Made by a program: the position numbers and the translations under genes. Positions 1-10,343 of a DNA stretch of 64,000 nucleotides are shown in pieces (the first letter of the stretch is position 1; each line of letters starts with the position of its first letter). The notes below the pieces were generated by a model, which saw only the letters and a program-made list of their open reading frames with translations, had not been told where the DNA came from and ran no database searches. Source of the DNA: Hyphomicrobiales bacterium. Lineage in GTDB: Bacteria; Pseudomonadota; Alphaproteobacteria; Rhizobiales; Aestuariivirgaceae. The DNA lies in the NCBI GenBank assembly GCA_025363755.1, contig JANYLQ010000064.1:1-64000 (forward strand), in the 5' to 3' direction.

Positions 1-53
1 CGAATCGAGGGCAGCCCGTGGTTGACCGGGATGCCCCTGATTCTAGCTTTGGC

Positions 54-73
54 TTCCCGCTTGTGAGCGGAAA
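54..73 (-). other. Hairpin downstream of tuf copy 1
   Basis: Just after the tuf stop the minus strand forms an 8-bp stem (TTTCCGCT / AGCGGGAA, one G-T pair) with a CACA loop. No T-run follows, so it is more likely an mRNA-processing or stabilising hairpin in a str-S10 read-through transcript than an intrinsic terminator. The other bases of 1-91 show nothing I recognise; the next gene lies outside the window. Confidence 0.3.
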
Positions 74-91
74 TCAAAGCCCTTAATTTTC

Positions 92-1276
92 TTACTTGAT
101 GATCTCTCCCACGCGGCCAGCACCGACGGTGCGACCACCCTCGCGGATGGCGAAGCGCATGGTTTGCTCCATGGCGATGGGGGTGATGAGCTCGACTTCG
201 AGATTAATGTTGTCGCCCGGCATCACCATTTCAACGCCTTCCGGGAGCTTGATACTGCCGGTCACGTCGGTGGTGCGGAAGTAGAACTGAGGACGATAGT
301 TCGAGAAGAACGGCGTGTGACGGCCACCTTCTTCTTTCGAAAGCACATAGATCTCAGACTTGAAGATCGTGTGACCTTTGACAGTGCCGGGCTTGGCGAT
401 GACTTGGCCACGCTCAACTTGGTCCTTTTTGAGACCACGAATGAGGAGTCCGACGTTATCACCTGCACGACCTTCGTCGAGCAGCTTGCGAAACATTTCA
501 ATGTCCGTGACGGTGGTTTTCTGCGTGTCGCGGATACCGACGATCTCGACCTCCTCCATCTTCTTCACGATTCCGCGCTCAACCCGACCGGTGCAAACCG
601 TGCCCCGGCCTTCAATCGAGAACACGTCTTCAATCGGCATGAGGAAGGTTTTGTCAATCGGACGCTCAGGCTCAGGGATGTAAGAATCCACTGCGTCCAT
701 GAGTTTCATGACGTTTTCCATCTGGGCTGGGTCGCCGTCAAGGGCAAGCTTGGCCGAGCCCATGACGATCGGGATGTCGTCACCTGGGAATTCATCCATG
801 GAAAGGAGGTCACGGACTTCCATTTCGACGAGTTCGAGGAGTTCGGCATCGTCCACAAGGTCAACCTTGTTCATGAATACCACGAGGGCAGGCACGCCAA
901 CCTGACGGGCCAGTAGGATGTGCTCGCGGGTTTGTGGCATTGGGCCGTCAGAAGCTGACACAACCAGAATACCGCCGTCCATTTGGGCCGCACCAGTGAT
1001 CATGTTCTTGACATAGTCAGCATGGCCTGGGCAATCAACGTGGGCATAATGGCGGGCCTTGGTTTGATATTCAACGTGAGCAGTATTGATCGTAATACCA
1101 CGCGCGCGCTCCTCAGGGGCCTTATCAATCATGTCATAAGCTGTATAAGTCGCACCACCGGTTTCTGCCAAAATCTTGGTAATCGCTGCCGTCAGCGATG
1201 TCTTGCCATGGTCAACGTGACCAATCGTGCCAATGTTGCAATGTGGCTTGTCGCGGTTGAATTTCTCTTTTGCCAT
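92..1276 (-). CDS. tuf: Elongation factor Tu, copy 1
   Basis: GTPase that delivers aminoacyl-tRNA to the ribosome. The 394-residue product has the family's usual length. The nucleotide-binding motifs GHVDHGKT (19-26), DCPGH (81-85) and NKVD (136-139) are intact, and domains 2 and 3 are complete ([16 protein letters not shown] near the end). The ATG is 27 bp after fusA, making it the last gene of the str operon. A second copy lies at 18574-19764. The two proteins are identical over residues 1-139 and then differ at roughly a third of positions, with a net two-residue length difference near residue 185. Bacterial tuf pairs are normally almost identical, so this copy's 3' two-thirds is unusual; see findings. 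Function is certain, origin of the divergent part is not. Confidence 0.98.
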   Translation of the reverse strand: MAKEKFNRDKPHCNIGTIGHVDHGKTSLTAAITKILAETGGATYTAYDMIDKAPEERARGITINTAHVEYQTKARHYAHVDCPGHADYVKNMITGAAQMDGGILVVSASDGPMPQTREHILLARQVGVPALVVFMNKVDLVDDAELLELVEMEVRDLLSMDEFPGDDIPIVMGSAKLALDGDPAQMENVMKLMDAVDSYIPEPERPIDKTFLMPIEDVFSIEGRGTVCTGRVERGIVKKMEEVEIVGIRDTQKTTVTDIEMFRKLLDEGRAGDNVGLLIRGLKKDQVERGQVIAKPGTVKGHTIFKSEIYVLSKEEGGRHTPFFSNYRPQFYFRTTDVTGSIKLPEGVEMVMPGDNINLEVELITPIAMEQTMRFAIREGGRTVGAGRVGEIIK

Positions 1277-1303
1277 GGGTCTACTCCATCAATCTCAAAA
1301 ATC

Positions 1304-3376
1304 TTAAGCGTATTTCTTTTTAACTTCGTCGGCTTCGTTCCGTGGAACTTGCTCGTAGTGATCAAACTGCATCGTGTAAGAAGCACGACCCTGGCTCATG
1401 GAGCGCAGATTGTTAATATAACCAAACATGTTGGCCAGTGGCACCATCGCATTCACGATCTGTGCGTTGCCGCGTGTTGTTGTTCCGAGGATCTGACCAC
1501 GACGTGAGTTCAAGTCGCCGATCACACCACCGAGATATTCTTCAGGTGAAGTGCACTCTACCTTCATAATAGGCTCAAGAAGAACGGCACCCGCTTGTTC
1601 AAAAGCTTCGCGCATTGCTGCACGTGTGGCTATTTCGAACGCAATGGCAGAAGAGTCAACATCATGGTAAGCGCCGTCGATCAAAGCAACCTTCATGTCA
1701 ACGACGGGGAAGCCGATGACCGGGCCTGAGGACAGTACTGAGTTCAGGCCTTTTTCAACGCCTGGGATATATTCCTTCGGAACCGAACCACCAACGACCC
1801 GCGATTCAAACGAATTGCCTGCACCCTTTTCTGCTGGTTCGATTTCCAAAATCACGCGAGCATATTGACCAGTACCGCCAGTTTGCTTCTTGTGTGTATA
1901 ATCTTTGGTGATCTTGCGGGTGATGGCTTCACGGTAAGCAACCTGAGGCGCACCAACAACAACTTCAACCTTATGTGTGCGCTTCAAGATATCAACTTTA
2001 ATATCAAGATGAAGTTCGCCCATGCCCTTGATGATGGTTTCGCCTGATTCAGAGTCAGTCGAAACGCGGAAGGATGGATCTTCAGCAGCAAGCTTATACA
2101 AAGCCACAGCCATCTTTTCTTGGTCAACCTTTGTCTTCGGTTCAACCTTCATTTCAATAACCGGCTCAGGGAATTCCATCTTTTCGAGGATCACTGGTTT
2201 GGAAGGATCGCACAGCGTGTCGCCAGTGCGTGTATCTTTCAGACCAACGAGAGCAACAATGTCACCAGCGTGGGCTTCAGCAATTTCTTCGCGGTTGTTA
2301 GCGTGCATCAAAACCATGCGGCCAACGCGCTCTGTTTTGTCGCGAGTTGAGTTCAAAAGCGATGTACCCTTGCTCAACACGCCAGAATAGATGCGGCAGA
2401 ATGTGAGAATACCATATTGGTCATCCATCAACTTGAATGCGAGCAAAGCAAGCGGTTCAGAGTCTGATGAAGGGCGTGTTGTATCGCCACCTGTCTTCAC
2501 ATCAATGCCCTTAATAGCAGGACGATCCAAAGGTGAAGGTAAATAATCGCAAACTGCATCAAGCAAAGGTTGAACACCCTTGTTCTTGAAAGCCGAACCA
2601 CACAGAACTGGGAAGAACGAAGCGTTCAGCACGGCCTTGCGGAGAAGCTTCTTAATCGTGACGTTGTCCATCTCAATACCATTGAGATAATCATCCATCG
2701 CCTTTTCGTCGAGCTCAGCACAGGCTTCAATCATATCAGCGCGAGCTTGCTTGGCAGCATCAACCATATCAGATGGAATTTCTTCGTCATGGAAAGAAGC
2801 GCCGAGTTCTTCATTGTCCCAGACAACGGCCTTCATACGAACCAGATCAACGATGCCTTTAAAATTGGCTTCAGCACCAATCGGCAACTGAATAGGAACA
2901 GCACGTGCACCCAGACGTTCCTTAATATCCTTCAAGCACTGTTCAAACGATGCACCAGTCTTGTCCATTTTATTGCAGAACACAATGCGCGGAACGTGAT
3001 ACTTGTCGCCTTGACGCCAAACTGTTTCAGTCTGTGGCTCAACGCCTTGGTTTGAATCGAGCACGCAAACTGCACCATCAAGCACACGGAGCGAACGCTC
3101 AACTTCAATTGTAAAGTCCACGTGGCCTGGTGTGTCGATAATGTTCAGACGCATACCGTTCCAAACAGTGGTGGTAGCAGCTGAGGTAATTGTAATACCG
3201 CGCTCTTGTTCTTGCTCCATGAAATCCATGGTGGCAGCGCCGTCATGCACTTCGCCAATCTTGTGCGTCTTGCCAGAATAATAAAGAATCCGCTCAGTGG
3301 CAGTCGTTTTACCAGCATCGATGTGAGCCATGATGCCGAAGTTACGATAGTTCTGAAGTTCGTGAGTGCGTGCCAT
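1304..3376 (-). CDS. fusA: Elongation factor G
   Basis: Ribosomal translocase GTPase, 690 residues, full length. The P-loop AHIDAGKTT is at 17-25, DTPGH at 81-85 and NKMD at 135-138. Domain IV carries the conserved [15 protein letters not shown] stretch and the domain V end is present. It sits 15 bp after rpsG and 27 bp before tuf, so it is read as part of rpsL-rpsG-fusA-tuf from the promoter at 4460-4488. Nothing is missing or odd in the protein. Identification is certain. Confidence 0.98.
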   Translation of the reverse strand: MARTHELQNYRNFGIMAHIDAGKTTATERILYYSGKTHKIGEVHDGAATMDFMEQEQERGITITSAATTTVWNGMRLNIIDTPGHVDFTIEVERSLRVLDGAVCVLDSNQGVEPQTETVWRQGDKYHVPRIVFCNKMDKTGASFEQCLKDIKERLGARAVPIQLPIGAEANFKGIVDLVRMKAVVWDNEELGASFHDEEIPSDMVDAAKQARADMIEACAELDEKAMDDYLNGIEMDNVTIKKLLRKAVLNASFFPVLCGSAFKNKGVQPLLDAVCDYLPSPLDRPAIKGIDVKTGGDTTRPSSDSEPLALLAFKLMDDQYGILTFCRIYSGVLSKGTSLLNSTRDKTERVGRMVLMHANNREEIAEAHAGDIVALVGLKDTRTGDTLCDPSKPVILEKMEFPEPVIEMKVEPKTKVDQEKMAVALYKLAAEDPSFRVSTDSESGETIIKGMGELHLDIKVDILKRTHKVEVVVGAPQVAYREAITRKITKDYTHKKQTGGTGQYARVILEIEPAEKGAGNSFESRVVGGSVPKEYIPGVEKGLNSVLSSGPVIGFPVVDMKVALIDGAYHDVDSSAIAFEIATRAAMREAFEQAGAVLLEPIMKVECTSPEEYLGGVIGDLNSRRGQILGTTTRGNAQIVNAMVPLANMFGYINNLRSMSQGRASYTMQFDHYEQVPRNEADEVKKKYA

Positions 3377-3391
3377 AATTTTCTAAATCTC

Positions 3392-3862
3392 TTACCAACG
3401 ATAGTGGCTGAATGCGCGGTTCGCTTCGGCCATCTTGTGGGTGTCTTCGCGTTTCTTAACTGCGGTGCCGCGATTGTTGCCAGCATCCATCAATTCCGCA
3501 GAGAGACGTTCAACCATCGTCTTTTCATTGCGTCCGCGAGCGGCAGTAATGATCCAGCGAATAGCAAGCGCTTGACGGCGCTCAGCACGAACTTCAACGG
3601 GAACTTGGTACGTTGCACCACCGACGCGGCGCGAACGAACTTCAATGGCCGGAGCCACATTGTCGAGAGCCTGATGGAACAACTGAATTGGATCAGCCTT
3701 AGACTTGGCGATCACGAGATCAAAAGCACCATAAACAATGCCTTCAGCAACTGATTTTTTGCCTTGTGTCATGAGGTTGTTCATGAACTTGGACAGAATG
3801 AGATCACCAAACTTTGGGTCTGGATTGATAACGCGTTTTTCGGCGCGATGGCGACGTGACAT
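3392..3862 (-). CDS. rpsG: 30S ribosomal protein S7
   Basis: Primary 16S rRNA-binding protein of the small-subunit head, 156 residues, the usual length. It begins [10 protein letters not shown], the standard S7 start, and contains the conserved [11 protein letters not shown] segment and a [15 protein letters not shown] tail. The gene lies 12 bp behind rpsL and 15 bp before fusA, so the three are translationally close. In many bacteria S7 represses its own str operon by binding the rpsL-rpsG junction; here that junction is too short to hold a large structure. Certain. Confidence 0.98.
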   Translation of the reverse strand: MSRRHRAEKRVINPDPKFGDLILSKFMNNLMTQGKKSVAEGIVYGAFDLVIAKSKADPIQLFHQALDNVAPAIEVRSRRVGGATYQVPVEVRAERRQALAIRWIITAARGRNEKTMVERLSAELMDAGNNRGTAVKKREDTHKMAEANRAFSHYRW

Positions 3863-3874
3863 ATCTTGATCCCC

Positions 3875-4246
3875 TTACTTCGGACGCTTCGCGCCATAGA
3901 GCGAACGACGCTGACGACGCTTTGGCAGGCCTTGAGTATCCAAGACACCGCGGATGATGTGATAGCGAACGCCAGGCAAATCCTTCACACGGCCGCCACG
4001 GATCATGACGACGCTGTGTTCTTGAAGATTGTGGCCTTCACCTGGAATATAGCTCACCACTTCAAAGCCATTGGTCAAACGAACCTTGGCAACCTTACGA
4101 AGCGCAGAGTTTGGCTTCTTCGGTGTCGTGGTATAAACACGTGTGCAAACGCCGCGCTTTTGCGGACAAGCTTGCATAGCCGGAACTTTGTTCCGGTAGG
4201 TTGGCGCAAGACGTGGCTTGCGGATCAACTGGTTGATAGTAGGCAT
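3875..4246 (-). CDS. rpsL: 30S ribosomal protein S12
   Basis: Decoding-centre ribosomal protein, 123 residues from the canonical start [11 protein letters not shown]. Upstream in-frame GTG and ATG codons at 4252-4258 would add four residues unlike any S12, so the ATG at 4246 is chosen. The streptomycin-site segments TPKKPNSA and LPGVRYH have wild-type residues. It is the first gene of the str operon, behind a leader of about 200 nt. The segment [21 protein letters not shown] is slightly unusual in sequence but keeps the family's spacing. Certain. Confidence 0.97.
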   Translation of the reverse strand: MPTINQLIRKPRLAPTYRNKVPAMQACPQKRGVCTRVYTTTPKKPNSALRKVAKVRLTNGFEVVSYIPGEGHNLQEHSVVMIRGGRVKDLPGVRYHIIRGVLDTQGLPKRRQRRSLYGAKRPK

Positions 4247-4433
4247 TCGGCCCATCACCCTTTAAAATCTGTTGGACTGGTTCAAACGAAAACAAGCACT
4301 ACAATGATCCAGTCCGGACCCACCGTAGCGCCAAAACCAGAGGCCCAACGAAACCGGCCAGGTTTCAGGGGGCATGACCTTGAATTTACTTCTTTTTTAC
4401 TTCCCAGTCAGCGTTTTGAAATGCGAAATCTCA

Positions 4434-4485
4434 ACGGCCTGCCTCTCGGAAGTGCCCGTCTCTTAGGGGGAGAGTCGCAGGCCGT
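4434..4485. repeat. Inverted repeat around the str promoter -10 box
   Basis: ACGGCCTGCCTCTC at 4434-4447 is matched by the inverted arm at 4470-4485, GAGAGTCGCAGGCCGT, which differs by a 2-base insertion. The outer arm overlaps the -35 hexamer and the inner arm lies just past the expected start site, so the arms bracket the -10 box. Only one arm would be transcribed, so it is not an RNA hairpin; a DNA operator is the obvious reading. Confidence 0.6.
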
Positions 4486-4488
4486 CAA
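4460..4488 (-). promoter_or_regulatory. Predicted sigma-70 promoter of the str operon
   Basis: On the minus strand TTGACG is followed after 17 bases by TAAGAG. The -35 fits the alphaproteobacterial consensus well, the -10 moderately. It points toward rpsL about 210 bp downstream, and no other comparable site is visible in the gap. Confidence 0.6.
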
Positions 4489-4779
4489 CAGGAAAGTTAT
4501 AACGAAATGCCGTGTTTTTCTTGATTTGATCTACACGAGCTTGAAAACGACAGGTTGCGGTGCAAAAAGCCCTTCGCGGACGCACCTTTTACCTCATCTC
4601 ACCTTAAAGGCCATGTGAATTTTGCATTGATAAAGACCCGATTCTCTCCAAGTCATTGAAAATAGGCCTTCCCCTTTCTTGCCTCATTTGGGCCACCCTA
4701 CGGCCACAACCCTCACCCAAATTCTGAGTCGGACGGCGACATGATGATCGACAAACCCAAACGAGAGGGGAACTCAACG

Positions 4780-5181
4780 ATGACCATGCCGCAACGACAC
4801 TGGTGGCACGAACTGAACACCTGGGAGCCGGAGGCAGCACTTGCCTTTTACGGTCGAACCTTGGGGTGGGAGTTTGAGCCTTCACCATTACCAGATGGTG
4901 CAGCCTACTGGATTGCAAAGAAAGACGGTAAACCTGTGGGTGGTGTATTTGAACTCACTGCACCCGAATATGACGGCATCCCGTCACATTGGATGACTTA
5001 TCTCTCAGTGGCCGACATGATGAAAGCTGAACAAAGCACATCTAGTGCGGGTGGCGAAGTGATGCGTTCACCAGTGCGCATTCCAGGTGTCGGCAAATTG
5101 GCCGTAGTCACCGATGCCACCGGGGCAATGATTGGACTCATCGAACCTGATCATGCCCATGCACTGGCTGTTACCCACTAG
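4780..5181 (+). CDS. VOC family (glyoxalase/bleomycin-resistance fold) protein
   Basis: A 133-residue protein with one or two beta-alpha-beta-beta-beta modules of the vicinal oxygen chelate fold: WWHELNTWEPEAALAFYGRTLGWEF opens it and GKLAVVTDATGAMIGLIEP closes it. Such proteins bind a metal or a small hydrophobic substrate; the substrate here cannot be predicted. An ATG at 4741 is in frame, but GAGAGGGG nine bases before the ATG at 4780 favours the later start. It stands alone, ends before a strong terminator, and with the following permease gene interrupts the rpoC-rpsL neighbourhood that is normally continuous. Confidence 0.85.
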   Translation: MTMPQRHWWHELNTWEPEAALAFYGRTLGWEFEPSPLPDGAAYWIAKKDGKPVGGVFELTAPEYDGIPSHWMTYLSVADMMKAEQSTSSAGGEVMRSPVRIPGVGKLAVVTDATGAMIGLIEPDHAHALAVTH

Positions 5182-5217
5182 GCCATAATACGGGCGCCTA
5201 ACGCTCTCCCAAGGAGC

Positions 5218-5250
5218 AACCTCCTTCAGCAATGCTGGGGGAGGTTTTTC
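5218..5250 (+). terminator. Intrinsic terminator after the VOC gene
   Basis: AACCTCC...CAGC AAT GCTG...GGAGGTT forms a two-part stem, followed by TTTTTC. The T-run direction ends the VOC transcript before the permease gene. Confidence 0.8.
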
Positions 5251-5298
5251 TATTTTGTGGCTCTAGCAACCAACTTGACTGCCATCTAGTCTCGTCAG

Positions 5299-6030
5299 AT
5301 GCTCCTCGCCCTCTCCTGCATCATCATTTTCCTCGCTGCCATTGTGCGCGGCTTTTCCGGCTTTGGGTTTTCGTTGCTCACGATCACAGCACTGTCGCTG
5401 TTTTATCCGCCAGCGGAAATCATCCCCTCGATCTTCATGCTGGAATTGGCCGCGAGTGCAAATCTGTTGCCCAGCATATGGAAAGATATTCACTGGAAAT
5501 CTTTGGGCCCCCTCACATTTGGGTGCTTGATCGCCACACCTATCGGCGTGTGGGCGTTGGCCAACTTCCCTGCTGCCCCCATGCAAATTGCACTCAGTAT
5601 CTTTGTACTGGTGGCAACGTTTTTGATGTGGCGGGGCTATGCGCTCAAAACTATGCCGGGGACTTTTGCTTCAACATTGGCGGGGGCCGCTTCTGGATTG
5701 TCTAATGGTGCATTCGGCATCGGTGGGCCGCCCGTGATCCTGTTTTATTTTGCGTCGCCTGCCGGAAATTTAGCGGGGCGCGCTTCGCTGGTGGCGTTTT
5801 TTCTGGCAACGGATGTGATTGGATTGGCCAATCAGTCTGTACACGAATTAATTACATGGGCCACGGTGGTTCAAGCTGCGGTCTATCTCCCTGCCCTGCT
5901 CGCTGGGGTGTGGATTGGGGCACGTAGTTTTAAAGGAACTGATCCGGAGACGTTTCGAAAATATGTGTTGGGGATATTGGCTGTGTTGGCGGTGATAATT
6001 TTTGTGAAGGCCGCGATGCAGATCATATAG
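5299..6030 (+). CDS. TauE/SafE family membrane permease (first of two)
   Basis: A 243-residue integral membrane protein of the sulfite exporter TauE/SafE (TSUP) family. About eight hydrophobic segments are visible. The N-terminal repeat has VRGFSGFGFSLL near residues 15-26 and the second repeat has GLSNGAFGIGGPPVILFYF near 130, the two family signatures. Members export sulfite, sulfoacetate or other organic anions, and the substrate here is open. The ATG at 5299 follows the previous gene's terminator. A distinct paralogue is at 42818-43570. The gene ends at a bidirectional terminator shared with rpoC. Confidence 0.88.
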   Translation: MLLALSCIIIFLAAIVRGFSGFGFSLLTITALSLFYPPAEIIPSIFMLELAASANLLPSIWKDIHWKSLGPLTFGCLIATPIGVWALANFPAAPMQIALSIFVLVATFLMWRGYALKTMPGTFASTLAGAASGLSNGAFGIGGPPVILFYFASPAGNLAGRASLVAFFLATDVIGLANQSVHELITWATVVQAAVYLPALLAGVWIGARSFKGTDPETFRKYVLGILAVLAVIIFVKAAMQII

Positions 6031-6060
6031 AAAAAGGCCCAGATCACTCTGGGCCTTTTC
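6031..6060. terminator. Bidirectional terminator between the permease gene and rpoC
   Basis: AAAAAGGCCCAGA / TCTGGGCCTTTTC is a near-perfect stem with A-rich 5' and T-rich 3' sides, so it can end transcription from both convergent genes. Confidence 0.85.
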
Positions 6061-6078
6061 TTTAACTTATTGTTTCAG

Positions 6079-9000
6079 TCACTCAGCCGCTGCGGCTGGC
6101 AATTGCGACTTTGTTTGCTCATCAATAATTAGCTTATCACGCTTATCCGCAATGGCGCGGAATCTTGCGAGCATGCCGCCGGTGCCGGCTGGGATCAGGC
6201 GGCCCACGATGACGTTTTCTTTAAGACCATCGAGTGTGTCGATCTTGCCTTGAACGGCAGCATCGGTGAGCACGCGTGTGGTTTCTTGGAACGAAGCCGC
6301 GGAGATGAACGAACGTGTCTGGAGCGACGCCTTGGTGATGCCCAACAGAACAGGCTGACCAGAAGCGGGCTTCAAACCTTCGGCGATGAGCTTGGCGTTT
6401 TCACGGTCAAGTTCTTCGCGGTCCAGCTGTTCGCCAACCAGCAATGTTGATTCACCATTGTCAGTGATCTCAACTTTTTGCAGCATTTGACGCACAATCA
6501 CTTCAATGTGCTTGTCGTTAATGCCCACACCTTGCAGACGGTAAACTTCTTGGATTTCGTTCACAAGGAACGCCGCCAGTTCTTCAACGCCCTTAATGGC
6601 CAAGATATCATGCGGCGCTGGATTGCCGTCCATGATGTACTCGCCCTTTTCGATCATATCGCCTTCCTGAACCGGCAAATGCTTGCCCTTCGGGATCAGA
6701 TATTCAACGGCTTCCAAAGTGTCATCCAATGGCACGATGCGAATGCGGCGCTTGTTCTTATAGTCGCGGCCAAATTCAATCTTACCAGAGATTTCAGCAA
6801 TAACCGCTGCATCCTTAGGCCTGCGTGCTTCAAACAATTCGGCAACACGTGGCAGACCGCCCGTGATGTCGCGTGTCTTAGCGCTTTCAAGTGGGTTACG
6901 CGCCAACACGTCACCAGCACCAACTTTGGAGCCAGGTTCAACCGACAAAATCGCATCAACTGAAAGAAGGTAACGCGCTTCACCGCCGCGTGGCAGCTTC
7001 TTCACTTCGCCGTCTGCACCCTTGATCACAATCGCTGGCTTCAACGTGGAACCACGTTGATTGTTGCGCCAATCGATAATCACGCGGTTGGTGATGCCGG
7101 TTGCTTCGTCTTGCACTTCGTTCACGGACACGCCGTCAACAACGTCTTCAAACGCTACAATACCGTCAACTTCTGTGAGAGCTGGACGTGTGTAAGGATC
7201 CCATTCCGCAATACGAATGCCACGTTTTACCGTGTCGCCCGTGTTCACGAACAGCTTTGAACCATAGCCAACCTTGTGGGTGGCGCGGTCATTGCCCTTG
7301 GCATCCTTGATCACGATGGAAACGTTACGTCCCATAACAACCAATTTACCCGAGGTATCAGTGGCCAAGTTAGCGTTGCGGATTTCGACAAGGCCTTCGT
7401 GGTTTGATTCAACGAAGGAGTTATCGAGCACTTGAGCAGCGCCGCCGATGTGGAAGGTCCGCATGGTGAGCTGAGTTCCAGGTTCACCGATTGATTGCGC
7501 AGCGATAACGCCCACAGCTTCACCCATGTTCACAGGTGTGCCGCGTGCAAGATCGCGTCCATAGCAAGTTGCGCACACGCCAAACTTGGTTTCACATGTG
7601 AGAACTGAACGGATGCGCACTTCGGTAATGCCAGCCTTCTCAATCTTATCGACATCAAGTTCCAGCATTTCCTTGCCAGCTTGCGCAAGCACGGCGCCTG
7701 AAACAGGATCAATCACATCCTCAGCCGCAGTTCGGCCTAGGATACGCACACCCAGTGGAACAATCACTTCGCCTGAGTCAATGATCGGACGCGTGGTGAT
7801 GTAAGACTTCGAACCGCAATCCACTTCAGAGATGATGGCGTCCTGAGCAACGTCAACCAGACGGCGTGTGAGATAGCCAGAGTTGGCAGTCTTGAGCGCC
7901 GTATCGGCAAGACCCTTACGGGCACCGTGGGTGGAGTTGAAGTATTCAAGAACCGACAAACCTTCTTTGAAGTTTGAAATGATCGGCGTTTCAATAATTT
8001 CGCCTGATGGCTTGGCCATCAAACCGCGCATCGCAGCAAGCTGACGCATCTGAGTTGGCGAACCACGCGCACCCGAATGGCTCATCATATACACTGAGTT
8101 GATCGGCTTCGTACGGCCCGTCACTTCATCCTTTTTAACGGATGAAATTTCGCGCATCATTTCTTCAGCAACTTTGTCGGTGCACTTTGACCAAGCATCA
8201 ACAACCTTATTATATTTTTCGCCCTGAGTGATCAGACCGTCAATATATTGCTGTTCAAATTCCTTGGCGAGTTCACGGGTGTTGGCCACAAGCTTTACCT
8301 TGGAAGCAGGAATAACCATGTCATCTTTACCGAATGAAATGCCAGCTTTGTAAGCATTAAGGAAGCCTAGCGCCATGATACGGTCGCAGAATACCACAGC
8401 CTCTTTCTGGCCACAGTAACGATAGACCGAGTCGATCATCTTCGAGATGTCGCGCTTGGTCATCAGCTTGTTGCAAACGTCAAAGGACATTTTTTCAGCA
8501 ATTGGCAAAAGCTCACCAATCTTCATGCGGCCTGGTGTCGTGTCAACAATGCGGTTACGTGCAACGCCATCCGGCCCCATGTCACGAACCCGGCCCTTGA
8601 TTTTGGCGTGCAACGTCACAGCGCCGTTGGCGAGAGCATGTTCAACTTCAGCCATGTTACCAAACAACATTCCTTCGCCCTTCTCACCATCATTGATGAT
8701 CGAAAGGTAATAAAGGCCCAGCACGATATCTTGTGATGGAACGATGATCGGTTGACCGTTGGCAGGATGCAGAACGTTGTTCGTCGACATCATCAACACA
8801 CGAGTTTCAAGCTGCGCTTCCAAGGACAATGGAACGTGTACCGCCATTTGGTCGCCGTCGAAGTCAGCATTAAACGCGGTGCAAACCAGCGGGTGAAGCT
8901 GAATAGCTTTACCTTCAATCAGCACGGGCTCAAACGCTTGGATGCCCAAACGGTGGAGTGTCGGCGCGCGGTTGAGCATGATCGGATGTTCGCGGATTAC

Positions 9001-10248
9001 CTCGTCGAGGATATCCCAAACTTCCGGTTTTTCTTTTTCAACCAGTTTCTTGGCTTGCTTCACTGTGGAAGACAGACCCTTGGCTTCAAGACGCGAATAA
9101 ATGAATGGCTTGAACAATTCGAGCGCCATTTTCTTCGGCAAACCGCATTGATGAAGCTTGAGCTCTGGGCCCACCACGATAACCGAGCGGCCTGAATAAT
9201 CCACGCGCTTACCCAACAGGTTTTGACGGAAGCGACCCTGCTTGCCTTTCAGCATATCAGAGAGCGACTTCAACGGTCGCTTGTTCGCACCAGTAATCAC
9301 ACGGCCACGACGACCATTATCGAACAGCGCGTCTACAGATTCTTGCAACATGCGCTTTTCGTTGCGCACGATGATATCTGGAGCCTTGAGTTCGATGAGA
9401 CGCTTCAAACGGTTGTTGCGGTTGATCACGCGGCGATAAAGATCATTCAGATCTGACGTCGCAAAACGACCACCATCCAATGGAACGAGTGGGCGAAGCT
9501 CTGGTGGGATCACCGGAACAACAGTCAAGATCATCCAATCCGGGCGGTTGCCAGATTCCAAGAAGTTCTCAACCAGCTTCAAGCGCTTGGCCAATTTCTT
9601 TGGCTTCAGCTCACCGGTAGCCACTTTGAGTTCTTCACGCAAAGTGATCTTCAATTGGTCAAGATTGATCGCAGCAAGCATATCACGAATGGCTTCAGCA
9701 CCAATGCTGGCTGTGAAGCTGTCTTCGCCATATTCTTCTTGGGCTTTCAGATATTCAGTTTCGCCCAAAAGCTGATGCATCTTCATTGGCGTGAGGCCCG
9801 GCTCAAGCACAATGTAGTTTTCAAAATAGAGAACGCGTTCAACATCCTTCAGCGTCATATCCAGCAAATTCGAAATGCGTGATGGCACTGATTTCAGGAA
9901 CCAGATGTGAGCAACTGGCGCGGCCAATTCAATATGGCCCATGCGTTCGCGACGCACCTTAGACAAGGTAACTTCAACGCCGCATTTTTCGCAGATGATG
10001 CCCTTATATTTCATGCGCTTATATTTACCGCACAAGCATTCATAGTCCTTCACAGGTCCGAAAATGCGCGCGCAGAACAAACCATCGCGTTCAGGCTTGA
10101 ACGTGCGATAGTTGATGGTTTCCGGCTTTTTGATTTCGCCAAATGACCACGAAAGGATTTTCTCTGGGCTGGCGACCGAGATACGAATCTGATCGAAAGC
10201 TTGAACCGGGGCTACCGGATTGAAGACGTTCATGACCTCTTGGTTCAT
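6079..10248 (-). CDS. rpoC: DNA-directed RNA polymerase subunit beta'
   Basis: Largest subunit of RNA polymerase, 1389 residues, normal for alphaproteobacteria. The N-terminal zinc site has Cys at 71, 73, 86 and 89. The catalytic NADFDGDQ triad of aspartates is near residue 460 and the second zinc cluster, with [11 protein letters not shown], is near 890. The trigger-loop and C-terminal clamp regions are complete ([15 protein letters not shown]). An AGGAGAAGGG ribosome-binding site stands seven bases before ATG. It is the last gene of the secE-to-rpoC operon and ends at the terminator at 6031-6060. Certain. Confidence 0.99.
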   Translation of the reverse strand: MNQEVMNVFNPVAPVQAFDQIRISVASPEKILSWSFGEIKKPETINYRTFKPERDGLFCARIFGPVKDYECLCGKYKRMKYKGIICEKCGVEVTLSKVRRERMGHIELAAPVAHIWFLKSVPSRISNLLDMTLKDVERVLYFENYIVLEPGLTPMKMHQLLGETEYLKAQEEYGEDSFTASIGAEAIRDMLAAINLDQLKITLREELKVATGELKPKKLAKRLKLVENFLESGNRPDWMILTVVPVIPPELRPLVPLDGGRFATSDLNDLYRRVINRNNRLKRLIELKAPDIIVRNEKRMLQESVDALFDNGRRGRVITGANKRPLKSLSDMLKGKQGRFRQNLLGKRVDYSGRSVIVVGPELKLHQCGLPKKMALELFKPFIYSRLEAKGLSSTVKQAKKLVEKEKPEVWDILDEVIREHPIMLNRAPTLHRLGIQAFEPVLIEGKAIQLHPLVCTAFNADFDGDQMAVHVPLSLEAQLETRVLMMSTNNVLHPANGQPIIVPSQDIVLGLYYLSIINDGEKGEGMLFGNMAEVEHALANGAVTLHAKIKGRVRDMGPDGVARNRIVDTTPGRMKIGELLPIAEKMSFDVCNKLMTKRDISKMIDSVYRYCGQKEAVVFCDRIMALGFLNAYKAGISFGKDDMVIPASKVKLVANTRELAKEFEQQYIDGLITQGEKYNKVVDAWSKCTDKVAEEMMREISSVKKDEVTGRTKPINSVYMMSHSGARGSPTQMRQLAAMRGLMAKPSGEIIETPIISNFKEGLSVLEYFNSTHGARKGLADTALKTANSGYLTRRLVDVAQDAIISEVDCGSKSYITTRPIIDSGEVIVPLGVRILGRTAAEDVIDPVSGAVLAQAGKEMLELDVDKIEKAGITEVRIRSVLTCETKFGVCATCYGRDLARGTPVNMGEAVGVIAAQSIGEPGTQLTMRTFHIGGAAQVLDNSFVESNHEGLVEIRNANLATDTSGKLVVMGRNVSIVIKDAKGNDRATHKVGYGSKLFVNTGDTVKRGIRIAEWDPYTRPALTEVDGIVAFEDVVDGVSVNEVQDEATGITNRVIIDWRNNQRGSTLKPAIVIKGADGEVKKLPRGGEARYLLSVDAILSVEPGSKVGAGDVLARNPLESAKTRDITGGLPRVAELFEARRPKDAAVIAEISGKIEFGRDYKNKRRIRIVPLDDTLEAVEYLIPKGKHLPVQEGDMIEKGEYIMDGNPAPHDILAIKGVEELAAFLVNEIQEVYRLQGVGINDKHIEVIVRQMLQKVEITDNGESTLLVGEQLDREELDRENAKLIAEGLKPASGQPVLLGITKASLQTRSFISAASFQETTRVLTDAAVQGKIDTLDGLKENVIVGRLIPAGTGGMLARFRAIADKRDKLIIDEQTKSQLPAAAAE

Positions 10249-10343
10249 GGTGTGCCCTTCTCCTTATGTGCAGGGGGAATGCCCTGCGAAATTAAACTAC
10301 GAATAGGTGACGGCGGAAGCTTTCGCTCCCGCCAATTTCAACT

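Larger units (their letters stand above)
4247..4779. other. Intergenic region with str promoter and long leader
   Basis: This 533-bp gap separates divergent rpsL (minus) and the VOC gene (plus). It contains the predicted str promoter (4460-4488), an inverted repeat around that promoter (4434-4485), and an approximately 200-nt 5' leader of rpsL. From about 4500 to 4760 I see no convincing ORF and no clear plus-strand promoter for the VOC gene; the DNA is unremarkable. Confidence 0.6.

Noticed and set aside
164-916. 250-codon plus-strand ORF opposite tuf copy 1
   Set aside because: Shadow of the highly constrained tuf codons; a similar but shorter shadow occurs opposite tuf copy 2.
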